From Minisyncoccota bacterium (GTDB lineage: Bacteria > Patescibacteriota > Minisyncoccia > UBA6257 > 02-FULL-45-10c): a stretch of DNA of 51,862 nucleotides. The number at the start of each line of letters is the position of its first letter. The stretch's first letter is position 1. The notes below the pieces were generated by a model. That model was not told where the DNA came from, did not search any database, and saw only the letters and a list, made by a program, of their open reading frames with translations. The stretch is from contig JAQUPE010000001.1 in assembly GCA_028716745.1 (NCBI GenBank), positions 94,203 to 146,064 on the forward strand. The letters run 5' to 3'. This document shows positions 24,108-33,446 of this stretch, piece after piece. A program made the position numbers and the translations under genes.

Positions 24108-24713
24108 ATGTCAGCACAATTAGTTTTTTCTAATAAAAAATTAGCAGTCGGTTTAATCGCTATAGCAATTATCTTTGTCGGATATTTAGCTCTTGATATG
24201 GTAAGTGGTTCGGATGTTACCGTGAGCGCAACCGTATCTACCAGCGTCAGCTGCAATACAGATATAACAGAAACCGCGTTTGGAACATTATCAGTAAGCT
24301 CCATTACTACTGCGACCACCGATGCTTCAACGACAATGTCCTGCAACTATGCCGCCGGATGCACATTAACTATTCAAGACAGCGGAAGCGGAAGTAATCC
24401 AGGATTATGGAACTCGGCGAATTCGTATTTAATTGCTTCAGCGGATGCGACTCTTGCAGTCGGAGTTGAAGGATATGGAATTCAAGTTTCTGCTGCCCCA
24501 GCCGGATACGGAGACACATTAACTCTTTCTACTACCTATGATAAAACCGGAAATGTGGTTGGCGGACTTTTAAGAACTGCCACTACTTTGGCATCTACGG
24601 ATTCTCCAACAAGCGGAAGAACTGCCAAGGTTGTACATAAAGCATCTATTAGCGGTTTAACTACTGCCGGAACTTACGCGGACACTATTACTTACGGCTG
24701 TACCGGTAACTAA
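24108..24713 (+). CDS. Small secreted or anchored surface-domain protein
   Basis: The 201-aa protein has a membrane helix (residues 11-33) and then a single Ser/Thr-rich beta domain. That domain aligns along its length with the C-terminus of the preceding 605-aa protein: SCNTDI at the start, YGIQVS and TYDK in the middle, VVHKA then AGTYADTITYGCTGN at the end. Four Cys (in SCN, SCNY, GCT and GCTGN) could form two disulfides. The fold resembles spore-coat-U or WxL-type surface domains, by eye only. It sits directly upstream of a DUF916-like gene. Confidence 0.75.
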   Translation: MSAQLVFSNKKLAVGLIAIAIIFVGYLALDMVSGSDVTVSATVSTSVSCNTDITETAFGTLSVSSITTATTDASTTMSCNYAAGCTLTIQDSGSGSNPGLWNSANSYLIASADATLAVGVEGYGIQVSAAPAGYGDTLTLSTTYDKTGNVVGGLLRTATTLASTDSPTSGRTAKVVHKASISGLTTAGTYADTITYGCTGN

Positions 24714-24750
24714 AATTAAAAAGGCAATTTAATTCCGCTTTTATAAAAAC

Positions 24751-25791
24751 ATGAGAAAATTGTTGTTATCTTTCATTATCGGATTTTTGGCACTGCCATT
24801 TTTTTCTCATGCAATTACCGTGGGACCGGTAAGAATGGAATACTCGGTTAATCCGGGAGATATCGTTAAAGGAGAAATGCTTTTAAAAAATGAAGGAGGC
24901 GGTTCAAGAATTTTTTATCCAAATTTAGAAAAGTTTTTTGAGGAAAACGGCCAAAAAGTTTTTTCCGGAGAGGAAAGCGAAATATCTAAATGGATAAAAA
25001 CGGCAAAATCTGTCGCTTTAAAACCGGACGAACAAAAAATAATTCCTTTTTCTATCGAAGTTCCAGCGGATGCTTCTCCCGGCGGACACTTTGCCGTAAT
25101 GTGGTGGGGTAATGTTGCTCCAAATTCCGAAAAAGCAGATCAAGTCGGAGTTAATACCAGAGCTGGAATTCTCGTATATCTGACCGTTTCCGGCAATACT
25201 ATAGAATCTGGAAATATAGGCGAAATAAGAACGAATTATCCTAAAAGCATAATAAACAAGCTTCCTGTCAATTTTGTAATTTCTTTTGAAAATAAAGGAA
25301 ATGTTATTTTAAAACCGTTTGGAGAACTTGTTATTAAAAATTTTTTTGGAGTTACCAAGGGTATTTTAAGGGTTAATGATAAGGGGCTTATTGTAATGCC
25401 CAATGACAAGAAGAATCTTGAGACTGAATGGAATTCTGATTTTGCTTTTGGGCCATACAAGGCCACGGCTAACTTGGTTTTGGGCAAAGATAATCAAAGA
25501 ATTGAAAAAAGTATTTGGGTTTATGTGTTTCCTACAAAAATAGTTATCGGCATAGTTTCTGTTATATCGCTGATAATTATGGCCATAATCATAAAAGTAA
25601 TCATCAAAATTATCTCTTTAATTAAAAGAAATAATAAAAAGAAAAAAGCGGCAAAAGCAGCGAAAAAAAAGGCCAAGAAAAGAAAAATTGCTAAGAAAAA
25701 TATTGTTCAGGAAATAAAGGTTCCGGAAATTTTAGAAATCAAAGAAGAACCGCAAAAATCCAATGAACAAGAAGAAAATCAACAGCAATAA
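24751..25791 (+). CDS. DUF916-like membrane-anchored surface protein
   Basis: The 346-aa protein has a signal peptide (residues 1-21), a first beta domain starting ITVGPVRMEYSVNPGDIVKG as in the DUF916 (WxL-interacting) family, a second Ig-like domain (about 150-255), a membrane helix (262-286) and a cytoplasmic tail rich in Lys then Glu. In Gram-positive bacteria such proteins bind WxL proteins and peptidoglycan in cell-surface complexes. The neighbouring Cys-containing surface proteins could be its partners. The next gene overlaps its 3' end by 29 nt. Confidence 0.8.
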   Translation: MRKLLLSFIIGFLALPFFSHAITVGPVRMEYSVNPGDIVKGEMLLKNEGGGSRIFYPNLEKFFEENGQKVFSGEESEISKWIKTAKSVALKPDEQKIIPFSIEVPADASPGGHFAVMWWGNVAPNSEKADQVGVNTRAGILVYLTVSGNTIESGNIGEIRTNYPKSIINKLPVNFVISFENKGNVILKPFGELVIKNFFGVTKGILRVNDKGLIVMPNDKKNLETEWNSDFAFGPYKATANLVLGKDNQRIEKSIWVYVFPTKIVIGIVSVISLIIMAIIIKVIIKIISLIKRNNKKKKAAKAAKKKAKKRKIAKKNIVQEIKVPEILEIKEEPQKSNEQEENQQQ

Positions 25792-26779
25792 AAATCTATT
25801 TTTTCTGGGATTCATTTTTTTTCTGATATTTGCAGTATCTTCTGCGGAAAAAACCTACTCAAATTCAGTCGATGTAACTGCAACGGTTTCTTCAACCACC
25901 ACCCCTCCTGTTCTTTATTGCGGAGATAATTCTTGTAATAACAATGAAACTTGCAGCAGCTGCCCAAGAGATTGCGGAGCTTGTCCAACGGGCGGAAGCG
26001 GGGGAAGCAATAGCGATAATTCTCCCTCCGTATCAACGCCACCGCCGGTTATTATCACTCAAGCTACTTTTAAAGGAAGGGCATATCCCAGCAGTGACGT
26101 TAAGCTTGTTAAGGACGGCGTAGCGGTGGCATCAACAAAATCTGGACCGGATGCTAATTTTGAAATTTCCGTTTCAGGCCTTTCCTCCGGATCCTATATG
26201 TTCGGACTCTGGGCAGAGGATCAAAAAGGAAATCGTTCACTCACAAATACTTTTAATGTATCCGTTACGGCGGGTATTTCCACCACAGTAAGCGGAATTT
26301 TTCTCCCCCCAACAATAAATTTGGATAAATCCGAAGTTAAGAGAGGGGATATCTTGAATATTTTTGGGCAGACTGTTCCGGAAGCGGAGGTAGCGCTGTT
26401 TATTAATTCAAACGAAGAGCTTGTTAAAAGAACCACCGCTGATGATTCCGGATCGTGGCTATATAAATTTGATACTTCGGAAATAGAGCAGGGAAGCCAT
26501 ACCACAAAGGCTAGGTCGGCAAAAAATGGAAATTTTTCCATGAATTCTCAAACAATATCTTTCAAGGTTGGATCAAAAAGCGTTTTAGAAGAAGTTGCCA
26601 AGAAACCGGGAACGGAAAAAATAGATTTAAATGGCGATCAAAGGGTAAATATAGTGGAGTTTTCCATAGCAGCCTATTGGTATAAAAGAACCTCTCCGCC
26701 TGCTTCCGTAGATTTAAATAATGACGGCAAAGTTAACCTGGTGGATTTCAGCATAATGGCGTATTATTGGACGGGTTAA
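25763..26779 (+). CDS. Secreted dockerin protein with Ig-like domains
   Basis: The 338-aa protein has a signal peptide (residues 10-29), a Cys-rich segment (CGDNSCNNNETC and CSSCPRDCGACP, about 53-75), a Gly/Ser/Pro linker, two Ig-like domains (about 95-270) and a C-terminal type I dockerin. The dockerin shows two calcium-binding repeats, DLNGDQRVNIVEFSIAAYW and DLNNDGKVNLVDFSIMAYYW. Dockerins bind cohesins, and the next two genes encode cohesin-type domains. No enzymatic domain is visible. The start overlaps the preceding gene by 29 nt. Confidence 0.88.
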   Translation: MNKKKINSNKNLFFLGFIFFLIFAVSSAEKTYSNSVDVTATVSSTTTPPVLYCGDNSCNNNETCSSCPRDCGACPTGGSGGSNSDNSPSVSTPPPVIITQATFKGRAYPSSDVKLVKDGVAVASTKSGPDANFEISVSGLSSGSYMFGLWAEDQKGNRSLTNTFNVSVTAGISTTVSGIFLPPTINLDKSEVKRGDILNIFGQTVPEAEVALFINSNEELVKRTTADDSGSWLYKFDTSEIEQGSHTTKARSAKNGNFSMNSQTISFKVGSKSVLEEVAKKPGTEKIDLNGDQRVNIVEFSIAAYWYKRTSPPASVDLNNDGKVNLVDFSIMAYYWTG

Positions 26780-26788
26780 AATAAAAAT

Positions 26789-27664
26789 ATGAATAATATT
26801 AAAAAAACATTTATTTCTCTTTCTGTTTTATTGGCGGCTTCCATATGTCTGGCAGCGGAAATTAAAATATCCGGAAATTCGGAAATTAAAATAGGCAGCC
26901 AATCCGAGATCAATATTAATATTGATACGCAATATCAAAATATTAATGCCGTAGAGGGAAATATAATATTTCCCGATTCTGTTTTAAAATTAAAAGAAAT
27001 AAAAACCGGCTTGTCCATTATTAATTTTTGGGTAGAACAGCCAAAAATATCCTCTTCGGGAAATATCCGTTTTTCGGGGATAATTCCAGGCGGATATCAG
27101 GGAAATGGGAGCAATATATTGTCTTTGATTTTTGAAGCAAAAGAATTGGGAATGGCCTCCTCTGTTCAGCGAATAATAAAAATTGAAAATTTAAAAATAT
27201 TGCTTAATGACGGCAAGGGAACTTTAGCCGAGGCAAAAACAAATGACTTCAGATTTTCTATATCAAAAAATACGACTGATATCCAAAATACCGACTTAGA
27301 AAATAATTTGCATAAAGATATTGCCTCTCCGGAATTATTCGAACCAGTATTATCTAAAAATCAAAATATTTTTGCCGGAAAATATTTTTTGGTCTTCACA
27401 ACTCAAGATAAGGGGTCGGGGATAGATCATTATGAGGTTAAGGAGGGCGAGGAAGATTTTGTTGTTGCAGAAACCCCTTACTTAATAAAAGATCAAAATT
27501 TAAAAAGCAGAATATTTGTAAAGGCAATTGATAAAGAGGGCAATGAAATAACCGTTGAATATTCTCCTAAAAAACTTTGGTATTTGAACTATTGGTTATA
27601 TATTATAATAATCATAGGCATAGTCGGAGCTGTTTTTATAACAAAAAAATCGCATAAAAAATAA
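26789..27664 (+). CDS. Membrane-anchored cohesin-domain protein 1
   Basis: The 291-aa protein has a signal peptide (residues 1-22) and one cohesin-type domain (about 22-165). The domain has the usual order of an initial IKIGSQSEININI strand, VEGNIIFPDSVLKLKEI, NIRFSG and DGKGTLAEAKTNDF near the end. An Ig-like region, a C-terminal membrane helix (about 265-283) and a short Lys tail follow. It should be displayed outside with the cohesin distal, ready to bind the dockerin protein encoded just upstream. The downstream gene starts immediately after its stop. Confidence 0.83.
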   Translation: MNNIKKTFISLSVLLAASICLAAEIKISGNSEIKIGSQSEININIDTQYQNINAVEGNIIFPDSVLKLKEIKTGLSIINFWVEQPKISSSGNIRFSGIIPGGYQGNGSNILSLIFEAKELGMASSVQRIIKIENLKILLNDGKGTLAEAKTNDFRFSISKNTTDIQNTDLENNLHKDIASPELFEPVLSKNQNIFAGKYFLVFTTQDKGSGIDHYEVKEGEEDFVVAETPYLIKDQNLKSRIFVKAIDKEGNEITVEYSPKKLWYLNYWLYIIIIIGIVGAVFITKKSHKK

Positions 27665-29431
27665 ATGAGAAAGTCTTTCTATACATTTTTAGCCGTCTTT
27701 TTATTTTCATTTTTTGCTGTTTTTGCCGGACAAGCCAGCGCGAGCAGCGCATCTCTTTATTTTTCTCCTTCGGCAAAGACCGTTAGCGTAGGCGATTCTT
27801 TTTCTATTGCCGTATATGTTTCAAGCCTTGACCAACCGATAAACGCCGCATCAGGAGTTATTTCTTTTCCGCAAGACAAGGTTCAGGTCTCTTCAATATC
27901 AAAAACAGGTTCTATCTTTTCTTTGTGGGCGCAAGAACCAGTCTTCTCGAATGATGACGGCACGATAAATTTTGAAGGAGTTGTTTTAAATCCCGGTTTT
28001 TCCGGTTCGGCCGGAAAAGTCATAACGATTAATTTTAAGGCAAAAACCATAGGCAGCGATTCAATTTCTTTTTCTTCTGGTTCTGTTTTAGCTAATGACG
28101 GAAAAGGAACTAATATATTGGAAGATTTGGGAAGTGCCGATTTAAATATTAAAGCCATTATTTCGGCTCCGGCAACGGAAGAAACGCTAACTACTCAGCA
28201 AGAAGAACAGGTAATCATATCAACCGCCGAATCTATTCCTTCTGCGCCAATAATTAGTTCTTCTACTCATCCGGATCAAAACAAATGGTATAGCCAAAAT
28301 AACCCCGTATTTTCATGGGAAATCACCTCCGATATTACATCTGTAAAAATAAAATATGATAAAAAACCATCTTCTTTGCCGACAATTTTATATAAAACCC
28401 CCATTTCAGAGAAACAGCTTAATGATATTTCGGACGGCATTTGGTATTTTCACGCTCAGCTTTGCAATAAATACGGCTGTGGAAAAACTTCTCATTACAG
28501 ATTTAAAATAGATACCGAAAAACCAAAACCGCTTTTAATAGAGTTTATTGACGGATTGGAAACAACAAATCCAAAACCTACCGTAGTTTTTAATACCACG
28601 GATGACTTATCGGGAATTGATTATTATCAAATTAAAATAGGAGAAGGCAGCCCATTTATCCTTTCCGCAAGTTCAACAGTAAAAAGCAATCCTTTTACAT
28701 TGCCGCTGCAAGACTTGGGACAGCATATAATATTAGTTGAAGCCTTTGATGAGGCGGGTAATTATATTTCTGATTATAAAAAATTTATAATAGAGCCATT
28801 GTCTTCTCCGATAATTACGGAATATCCAAAAAACTTGAAAAGCGGCGAGGCACTGATAATTAAAGGAACCTCTTCTTATCCAGAGGCGCAAATTAACGTC
28901 TGGCTTTTAAAAGATAAAACTGAAGTAGTAAAACAATCAATTACCAGCGATCAAAACGGCAATTTTATTTTTACACCGGAAAAAAATCTTGAACCAGGAT
29001 TATATAAGCTTGTGGCTACAGTCAGCAATGAACGTGGCGAAAAAAGCTCTTTATCCGACGAGATACTTATTAATGTAGAACAATCAGCCATTATAAGACT
29101 GGGGTCCATTACTGTAAAATCCCTCGCTATAACAGCGGCGGTAATTCTATTTATTATTTTCGTAATTTTCATAATTTGCTATAGCTATCGCAAAATCAGC
29201 GGCCTTAAAAGAAAATTTAAGAAAAAAATTAATGACACCGAAGAATCTATTCATGAAGAATTCGGATCTCTTAAAGAAGAATTGATGGATCAAATTAAAG
29301 TATTGGAAAAAGTTAAAAAATGCCAAGAAATTTCAGAAGAAGAAGGAATTATATTGAAGCGCCTTAAAAAGAATATCGACGATGTTGAAAAGAGAATCAA
29401 GAAAGAAATAATTGAAATTGAAGATAAATAA
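27665..29431 (+). CDS. Membrane-anchored cohesin-domain protein 2 with cytoplasmic coiled coil
   Basis: The 588-aa protein has a signal peptide (residues 1-27), a cohesin domain (28-165, opening ASLYFSPSAKTVSVGDSF and closing with LANDGKGTNILEDLGSADL), two or three Ig-like domains (about 200-470), a membrane helix (about 478-505) and a cytoplasmic coiled-coil tail of about 80 charged residues. The tail is unusual for a cohesin anchor and suggests an intracellular contact or signalling role. It shares domain layout with the preceding gene, so the pair probably arose by duplication. A site-2 protease gene starts 3 nt after its stop. Confidence 0.85.
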   Translation: MRKSFYTFLAVFLFSFFAVFAGQASASSASLYFSPSAKTVSVGDSFSIAVYVSSLDQPINAASGVISFPQDKVQVSSISKTGSIFSLWAQEPVFSNDDGTINFEGVVLNPGFSGSAGKVITINFKAKTIGSDSISFSSGSVLANDGKGTNILEDLGSADLNIKAIISAPATEETLTTQQEEQVIISTAESIPSAPIISSSTHPDQNKWYSQNNPVFSWEITSDITSVKIKYDKKPSSLPTILYKTPISEKQLNDISDGIWYFHAQLCNKYGCGKTSHYRFKIDTEKPKPLLIEFIDGLETTNPKPTVVFNTTDDLSGIDYYQIKIGEGSPFILSASSTVKSNPFTLPLQDLGQHIILVEAFDEAGNYISDYKKFIIEPLSSPIITEYPKNLKSGEALIIKGTSSYPEAQINVWLLKDKTEVVKQSITSDQNGNFIFTPEKNLEPGLYKLVATVSNERGEKSSLSDEILINVEQSAIIRLGSITVKSLAITAAVILFIIFVIFIICYSYRKISGLKRKFKKKINDTEESIHEEFGSLKEELMDQIKVLEKVKKCQEISEEEGIILKRLKKNIDDVEKRIKKEIIEIEDK

Positions 29432-29434
29432 TCT

Positions 29435-30085
29435 ATGAATGAATTAACTATCCTTATTTTTCAGATAATCGTTTTGATTTTTTCTTCCGTAATTCATGAA
29501 ATTTCTCACGGCGTAATGGCTTATAAGCTAGGGGACGATACGGCAAAAAGAATGGGCCGGCTCACATTAAACCCCCTTAAACACTTGGATTTCTTCGGTT
29601 CTCTTCTTTTACCTCTTTTATTTATAATTTCCGGAAGCAAATTTATTTTGGGCGGGGCAAAGCCGGTTCCTTACAATCCATTAAATTTAAAAAACCCTAA
29701 AAAAGATTCCGCTCTTATATCTCTTGGCGGGCCGCTGAGCAATTTAATTCTCGCAGTTATTTTTGGAGTTATTATCCAATTAGTAGCTCCATTTTTAAAT
29801 TTAAAAGAGCTGGGAATGGGGACCTCGTTGCTTCTTCTTTTAAATATAATTGTTTTTATAAACGTTCTTCTTGCGGTTTTTAATTTAATGCCGATTCCGC
29901 CGCTGGACGGATCTAAAATTCTATTTTCATTTTTACCGGATAAATATCTCGCTCTACAAAATCGATTGGAGCAATCGGGGATGTTTATATTGCTTATATT
30001 CATATTTTTCGGCGGATTTGTTGTTATCTTTCCGATAACAAAAATCATTTTTTATCTTCTGGTAGGTAAGTGGGCGGCGCTCTAA
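29435..30085 (+). CDS. Site-2-type M50 zinc metalloprotease
   Basis: The 216-aa intramembrane protease has HEISH (H21, E22, H25) in the first helix and NLMPIPPLDG as the third-ligand motif near residue 150. Hydrophobic helices surround both. There is no PDZ domain, as in the short M50 subfamily. Such enzymes cut transmembrane segments. Adjacency to a single-pass cohesin protein with a cytoplasmic tail makes that protein a possible substrate, which is inference. Confidence 0.88.
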   Translation: MNELTILIFQIIVLIFSSVIHEISHGVMAYKLGDDTAKRMGRLTLNPLKHLDFFGSLLLPLLFIISGSKFILGGAKPVPYNPLNLKNPKKDSALISLGGPLSNLILAVIFGVIIQLVAPFLNLKELGMGTSLLLLLNIIVFINVLLAVFNLMPIPPLDGSKILFSFLPDKYLALQNRLEQSGMFILLIFIFFGGFVVIFPITKIIFYLLVGKWAAL

Positions 30086-30103
30086 TTTATAAAAAGAGCG
30101 GGA

Positions 30104-30131
30104 TTGACGACTATTTGTAAAATAGTATAGA
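30104..30131 (+). promoter_or_regulatory. Promoter of the rpsL-rpsG-fusA operon
   Basis: TTGACG, 16 nt, TATAGA, giving a predicted leader of about 10 nt before the rpsL ATG. Confidence 0.55.
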
Positions 30132-30148
30132 ATATTAAACATCTGTAT

Positions 30149-30562
30149 ATGCCAACAATCAGACAATTATTAAAAAAGGGGAGAGCCCCAAAATCGTTTA
30201 AATCTAAATCGCCGGCCCTCCAGCGTTATTTTAACTATATTCAAAACAAGCCGATTAAGGTTGCATCGCCTTTTAAAAGAGGTGTTTGCTTGAAAGTTTT
30301 TACCACCACTCCTAAAAAACCGAACTCTGCCTTGAGAAAGGTAGCGCGTGTTCGTTTAACCAATGGAATGGAAGTCACCGCTTATATTCCGGGAGAAGGA
30401 CATAATTTACAGGAGCACTCTGTTGTAATAATCCGCGGAGGCAGGGTAAAAGATTTGCCTGGTGTTCGCTATCATATAGTAAGAGGAATGATGGATACTT
30501 CCGGAGTTGAATCCAGAAAACAGCAAAGATCAAAGTATGGAGCTAAAAGGCCTAAGGCATAA
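30149..30562 (+). CDS. rpsL: Ribosomal protein uS12
   Basis: The 137-aa small-subunit protein sits at the decoding centre. It has the conserved [16 protein letters not shown] and [13 protein letters not shown] segments and ends in [17 protein letters not shown]. It is first in the str operon (rpsL-rpsG-fusA) and has no ribosome-binding site. Confidence 0.97.
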   Translation: MPTIRQLLKKGRAPKSFKSKSPALQRYFNYIQNKPIKVASPFKRGVCLKVFTTTPKKPNSALRKVARVRLTNGMEVTAYIPGEGHNLQEHSVVIIRGGRVKDLPGVRYHIVRGMMDTSGVESRKQQRSKYGAKRPKA

Positions 30563-30578
30563 ATAAAAATTTAAATTC

Positions 30579-31046
30579 ATGCGTAAAAAAAGAAATTATA
30601 CAAGGGAACGCAAGCCCGATACAAAGTTTAAAAGCATCGTTACCGAGCGCTTTATTAACTATTTAATGGAAGACGGAAAGAAAGCCGTGGCGGAGAAAAT
30701 TATGTATGACGCTTTTGATATTATAAAAAAACAAACCAAAGAAGAGCCTTTATCGGTTTTTGAAAAGGCCTTAGAAAATGTTTCTCCATTAGTCGAAGTT
30801 GCTTCTAAAAGAATCGGCGGCGCCAACTATCAAGTTCCGCGAGAAGTCAGACCGGAAAGAAAATTCATGCTTGCAGCGCGCTGGCTTATCCAAGCCGCAA
30901 GAAATAAAAAAGGAAAGGCTATGTCGGAAAAACTTTCCGAAGAATTGATGTTGGCCGCCAAAAACGAAGGTACGGCCATCAAGAAGAAATTAGATACTCA
31001 CAGAATGGCGGAAGCAAACAGAGCATTCGCACATTTCAGCCGCTAA
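30579..31046 (+). CDS. rpsG: Ribosomal protein uS7
   Basis: The 155-aa primary 16S-binding protein of the head of the 30S subunit. [16 protein letters not shown] is the family signature, and [11 protein letters not shown] is close to the C-terminus. Normal length; in the usual place between rpsL and fusA. Confidence 0.97.
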   Translation: MRKKRNYTRERKPDTKFKSIVTERFINYLMEDGKKAVAEKIMYDAFDIIKKQTKEEPLSVFEKALENVSPLVEVASKRIGGANYQVPREVRPERKFMLAARWLIQAARNKKGKAMSEKLSEELMLAAKNEGTAIKKKLDTHRMAEANRAFAHFSR

Positions 31047-31050
31047 ATTT

Positions 31051-33153
31051 ATGCCTAGACAGTATCCCTTAGAAAAAGTCAGAGATATCGGCGTTGTCGC
31101 GCACATCGATGCCGGAAAAACAACCACTTCCGAGCGTATTCTTTTTTATACCGGAGTTTCCCATAAAATCGGCGAAGTTCACGAAGGAGAAGCCATAATG
31201 GACTGGATGGAACAGGAAAGAGAAAGGGGGATTACTATTACTTCTGCCGCTACAACTTGTTTTTGGGTTCCAACTTATGCCAAGGGAGATAAAAAGTTTG
31301 AACATCGCATAAACCTCATTGATACTCCAGGGCATATCGACTTTACTGTTGAAGTTAAAAGATCTTTGCGCGTACTCGACGGCGCAGTTGTCGTATTCGA
31401 CGGAGTTTCTGGAGTGGAACCTCAGTCTGAAACAAACTGGCGCTATGCCGACGAATATAATGTTCCAAGAATCTGCTTCATTAACAAAATGGACAGATTG
31501 GGTGCAAGTTTTGAAAATAGCTTTAAATCAATTCAGGAAAAATTAAATCCTTACGCAGTTGCGATTCAGATGCCTATCGGATCAGAAAGCAATTTTGAAG
31601 GAGTTGTTGATTTGTTGAAGATGAAAGCCTTCCGATTTGAAGGAGAAAGAGGAGAAAAAATCATTGAATCTGAAATTCCGGAAAATTTGGCAAGCGAAGC
31701 AAAGAAGCTCCGCCACGATCTTATAGAAAAAATCGTCGAGCAAGACGATAAATTAATGTCCGAATATCTTGAAGGAAAAGAGCCCTCTCTCGAAGATTTA
31801 AAAAGAGTTTTGCGCGCTGCAACCTTGAAGGTAAAGCTTATTCCTGTTTTAACCGGATCTTCTTTAAAAAACAAAGGAGTTCAGTTGATGTTAGATGCGG
31901 TTATTGATTATTTGCCGTCTCCACTAGACATGCCGCCAACCAAAGCAATTAATGTTGCCACCGGAGAAAATGTTGGACTCACGCCAGACGATAATGCACC
32001 GCTGGCTGCTTTAGCATTTAAAATTGCCAGCGATCCTTTTGTGGGAAGCCTTACATATTTCCGCGTATATTCCGGCACAATGAAAAAAGGCAGTTATATT
32101 TTAAATAGCAATAAAGATAATAAAGAAAGGGTTGGCCGAATAGTCCGCATGCATGCCAATCAGAGAGAGGAAATCGACGAAATTTATGCCGGAGATTTGG
32201 GCGCTATTGTAGGACTTAAAAATACCACTACGGGAGACGCATTATGCGATCCAGAGCATCCGATTCTTTTGGAGAAAATTTTGTTCCCAACTCCAGTTAT
32301 TTCTATTAAAATCGAACCAAAAACTAAAGCTGACCAAGAAAAAATGGGTATGGCCTTGCGCCGTCTTGGAGAAGAAGATCCTACATTTAAAGTCAGCGGA
32401 GATCCGGAAACAGGAGAAACAATTATTGCCGGAATGGGTGAATTACACTTGGATGTTTTAGTAGAAAGAATGAAAAGGGAATTCGGCGTATCTTCCAATG
32501 TAGGAAGGCCGCAAGTTGCCTATAGAGAAACAATCAGACAAGAAGCAGAAGCTGAAGGAAAATATATCAAACAGTCCGGCGGACGCGGACAATATGGACA
32601 CGTTAGGCTCAGAATCGAACCTCTGGAACGCAGCAAAGGATTTGAATTTGTTAATGCAATTAAAGGGGGCTCTATTCCTCAGGAATTTATTCCGGCAATT
32701 GAAAAGGGAATAAGAGAATCTTTAGAAAAAGGCGTTGTTGCCGGATTTACGGTAACCGATGTCCGCGTTACTCTTTATGACGGATCTTTCCACGAAGTTG
32801 ACTCTTCGGAAGCAGCGTTTAAGATTGCCGGATCCATGGCTTTCCAGGAGGCGGCAAAAAGAGCCAAGCCTGTTATTTTGGAACCGATAATGAAAATTCA
32901 AATTATTGTTCCATCTGAATTCATGGGCGATGTGACCGGAGATTTGAATTCTAAGCGCGGAAAGATCGAAGCTATGAATGACAGAATGAATGTGAAAATA
33001 ATCGACGTTAAGGTTCCACTGTCTGAAATGTTCGGATATGCCACTTCATTGCGTTCGATGTCACAGGGGAGAGGATCTTTCAATATGGAATTTGATCATT
33101 ATGCAGAAACGCCTAATAACGTTGCGCAGCAGATAATCGAAGGCAAAAAATAA
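31051..33153 (+). CDS. fusA: Elongation factor G
   Basis: The 700-aa GTPase drives translocation on the ribosome. G1 is [10 protein letters not shown]2/switch I includes ERGITI, G3 is DTPGHIDF and G4 is NKMD. Domains II-V follow at normal length, with [10 protein letters not shown] in domain IV. It ends at TAA. The same frame then stays open for 51 more codons, described separately. Confidence 0.98.
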   Translation: MPRQYPLEKVRDIGVVAHIDAGKTTTSERILFYTGVSHKIGEVHEGEAIMDWMEQERERGITITSAATTCFWVPTYAKGDKKFEHRINLIDTPGHIDFTVEVKRSLRVLDGAVVVFDGVSGVEPQSETNWRYADEYNVPRICFINKMDRLGASFENSFKSIQEKLNPYAVAIQMPIGSESNFEGVVDLLKMKAFRFEGERGEKIIESEIPENLASEAKKLRHDLIEKIVEQDDKLMSEYLEGKEPSLEDLKRVLRAATLKVKLIPVLTGSSLKNKGVQLMLDAVIDYLPSPLDMPPTKAINVATGENVGLTPDDNAPLAALAFKIASDPFVGSLTYFRVYSGTMKKGSYILNSNKDNKERVGRIVRMHANQREEIDEIYAGDLGAIVGLKNTTTGDALCDPEHPILLEKILFPTPVISIKIEPKTKADQEKMGMALRRLGEEDPTFKVSGDPETGETIIAGMGELHLDVLVERMKREFGVSSNVGRPQVAYRETIRQEAEAEGKYIKQSGGRGQYGHVRLRIEPLERSKGFEFVNAIKGGSIPQEFIPAIEKGIRESLEKGVVAGFTVTDVRVTLYDGSFHEVDSSEAAFKIAGSMAFQEAAKRAKPVILEPIMKIQIIVPSEFMGDVTGDLNSKRGKIEAMNDRMNVKIIDVKVPLSEMFGYATSLRSMSQGRGSFNMEFDHYAETPNNVAQQIIEGKK

Positions 33154-33309
33154 ACCGAAAGTTTTGGCCATAAAATTATCAGCGAAACGCTTGATAAGAA
33201 ATATATCAAAAACTATTTTTCAAAACCGGAGAACAAAGCCAAGAAAAAGTATAAAGAAATCTTAAATTCTATAAAAACTCTTATTTCCAGAAAAAATAAG
33301 GAAAAGTAG
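33154..33309 (+). other. 51-codon open frame continuing in phase from fusA, no start codon
   Basis: After the fusA TAA the same frame reads 51 codons to TAG and encodes a Lys-rich, amphipathic-looking peptide (includes LDKKYIKNYFSKPENKAKKK). It has no ATG, GTG or TTG in frame. It could be a decayed gene remnant, a readthrough extension of EF-G or chance. It sits in a gap of about 290 nt whose right end holds the tuf promoter. Confidence 0.35.
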
Positions 33310-33345
33310 CTCTATTTAAGGGGAAAAGGCGTTTTGAGCTTATTA

Positions 33346-33373
33346 ACACAAATGGCGCTTGACACAAATGCCG
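33346..33373 (+). repeat. Direct repeat over the tuf -35 region
   Basis: ACACAAATGGCG and ACACAAATGCCG differ at one of 12 positions and are 16 bp apart. They flank and overlap the tuf -35 box and could be activator or repressor half-sites on one helix face. Confidence 0.45.
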
Positions 33374-33386
33374 TTTTTCGTATAAA
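33359..33386 (+). promoter_or_regulatory. tuf promoter
   Basis: A consensus TTGACA, a 16-nt spacer and TATAAA, about 60 nt upstream of the tuf ATG. It is the best -35/-10 pair in the window, as expected for EF-Tu. Confidence 0.75.
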
Positions 33387-33446
33387 ATCGATGTATTGTC
33401 GAAAAATATCAAATAAGTAAAAAGTAATAAAAAATAACATAAAATT

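Noticed and set aside
24751-25791. Sortase substrate (LPXTG) anchoring of the surface proteins
   Set aside because: None of the surface proteins shows an LPXTG-type motif before its C-terminal helix; they end in membrane helices with Lys-rich or coiled-coil tails.
22182-29431. Cellulosome
   Set aside because: Cohesin and dockerin domains are present but I see no glycoside hydrolase or carbohydrate-binding module in the window.
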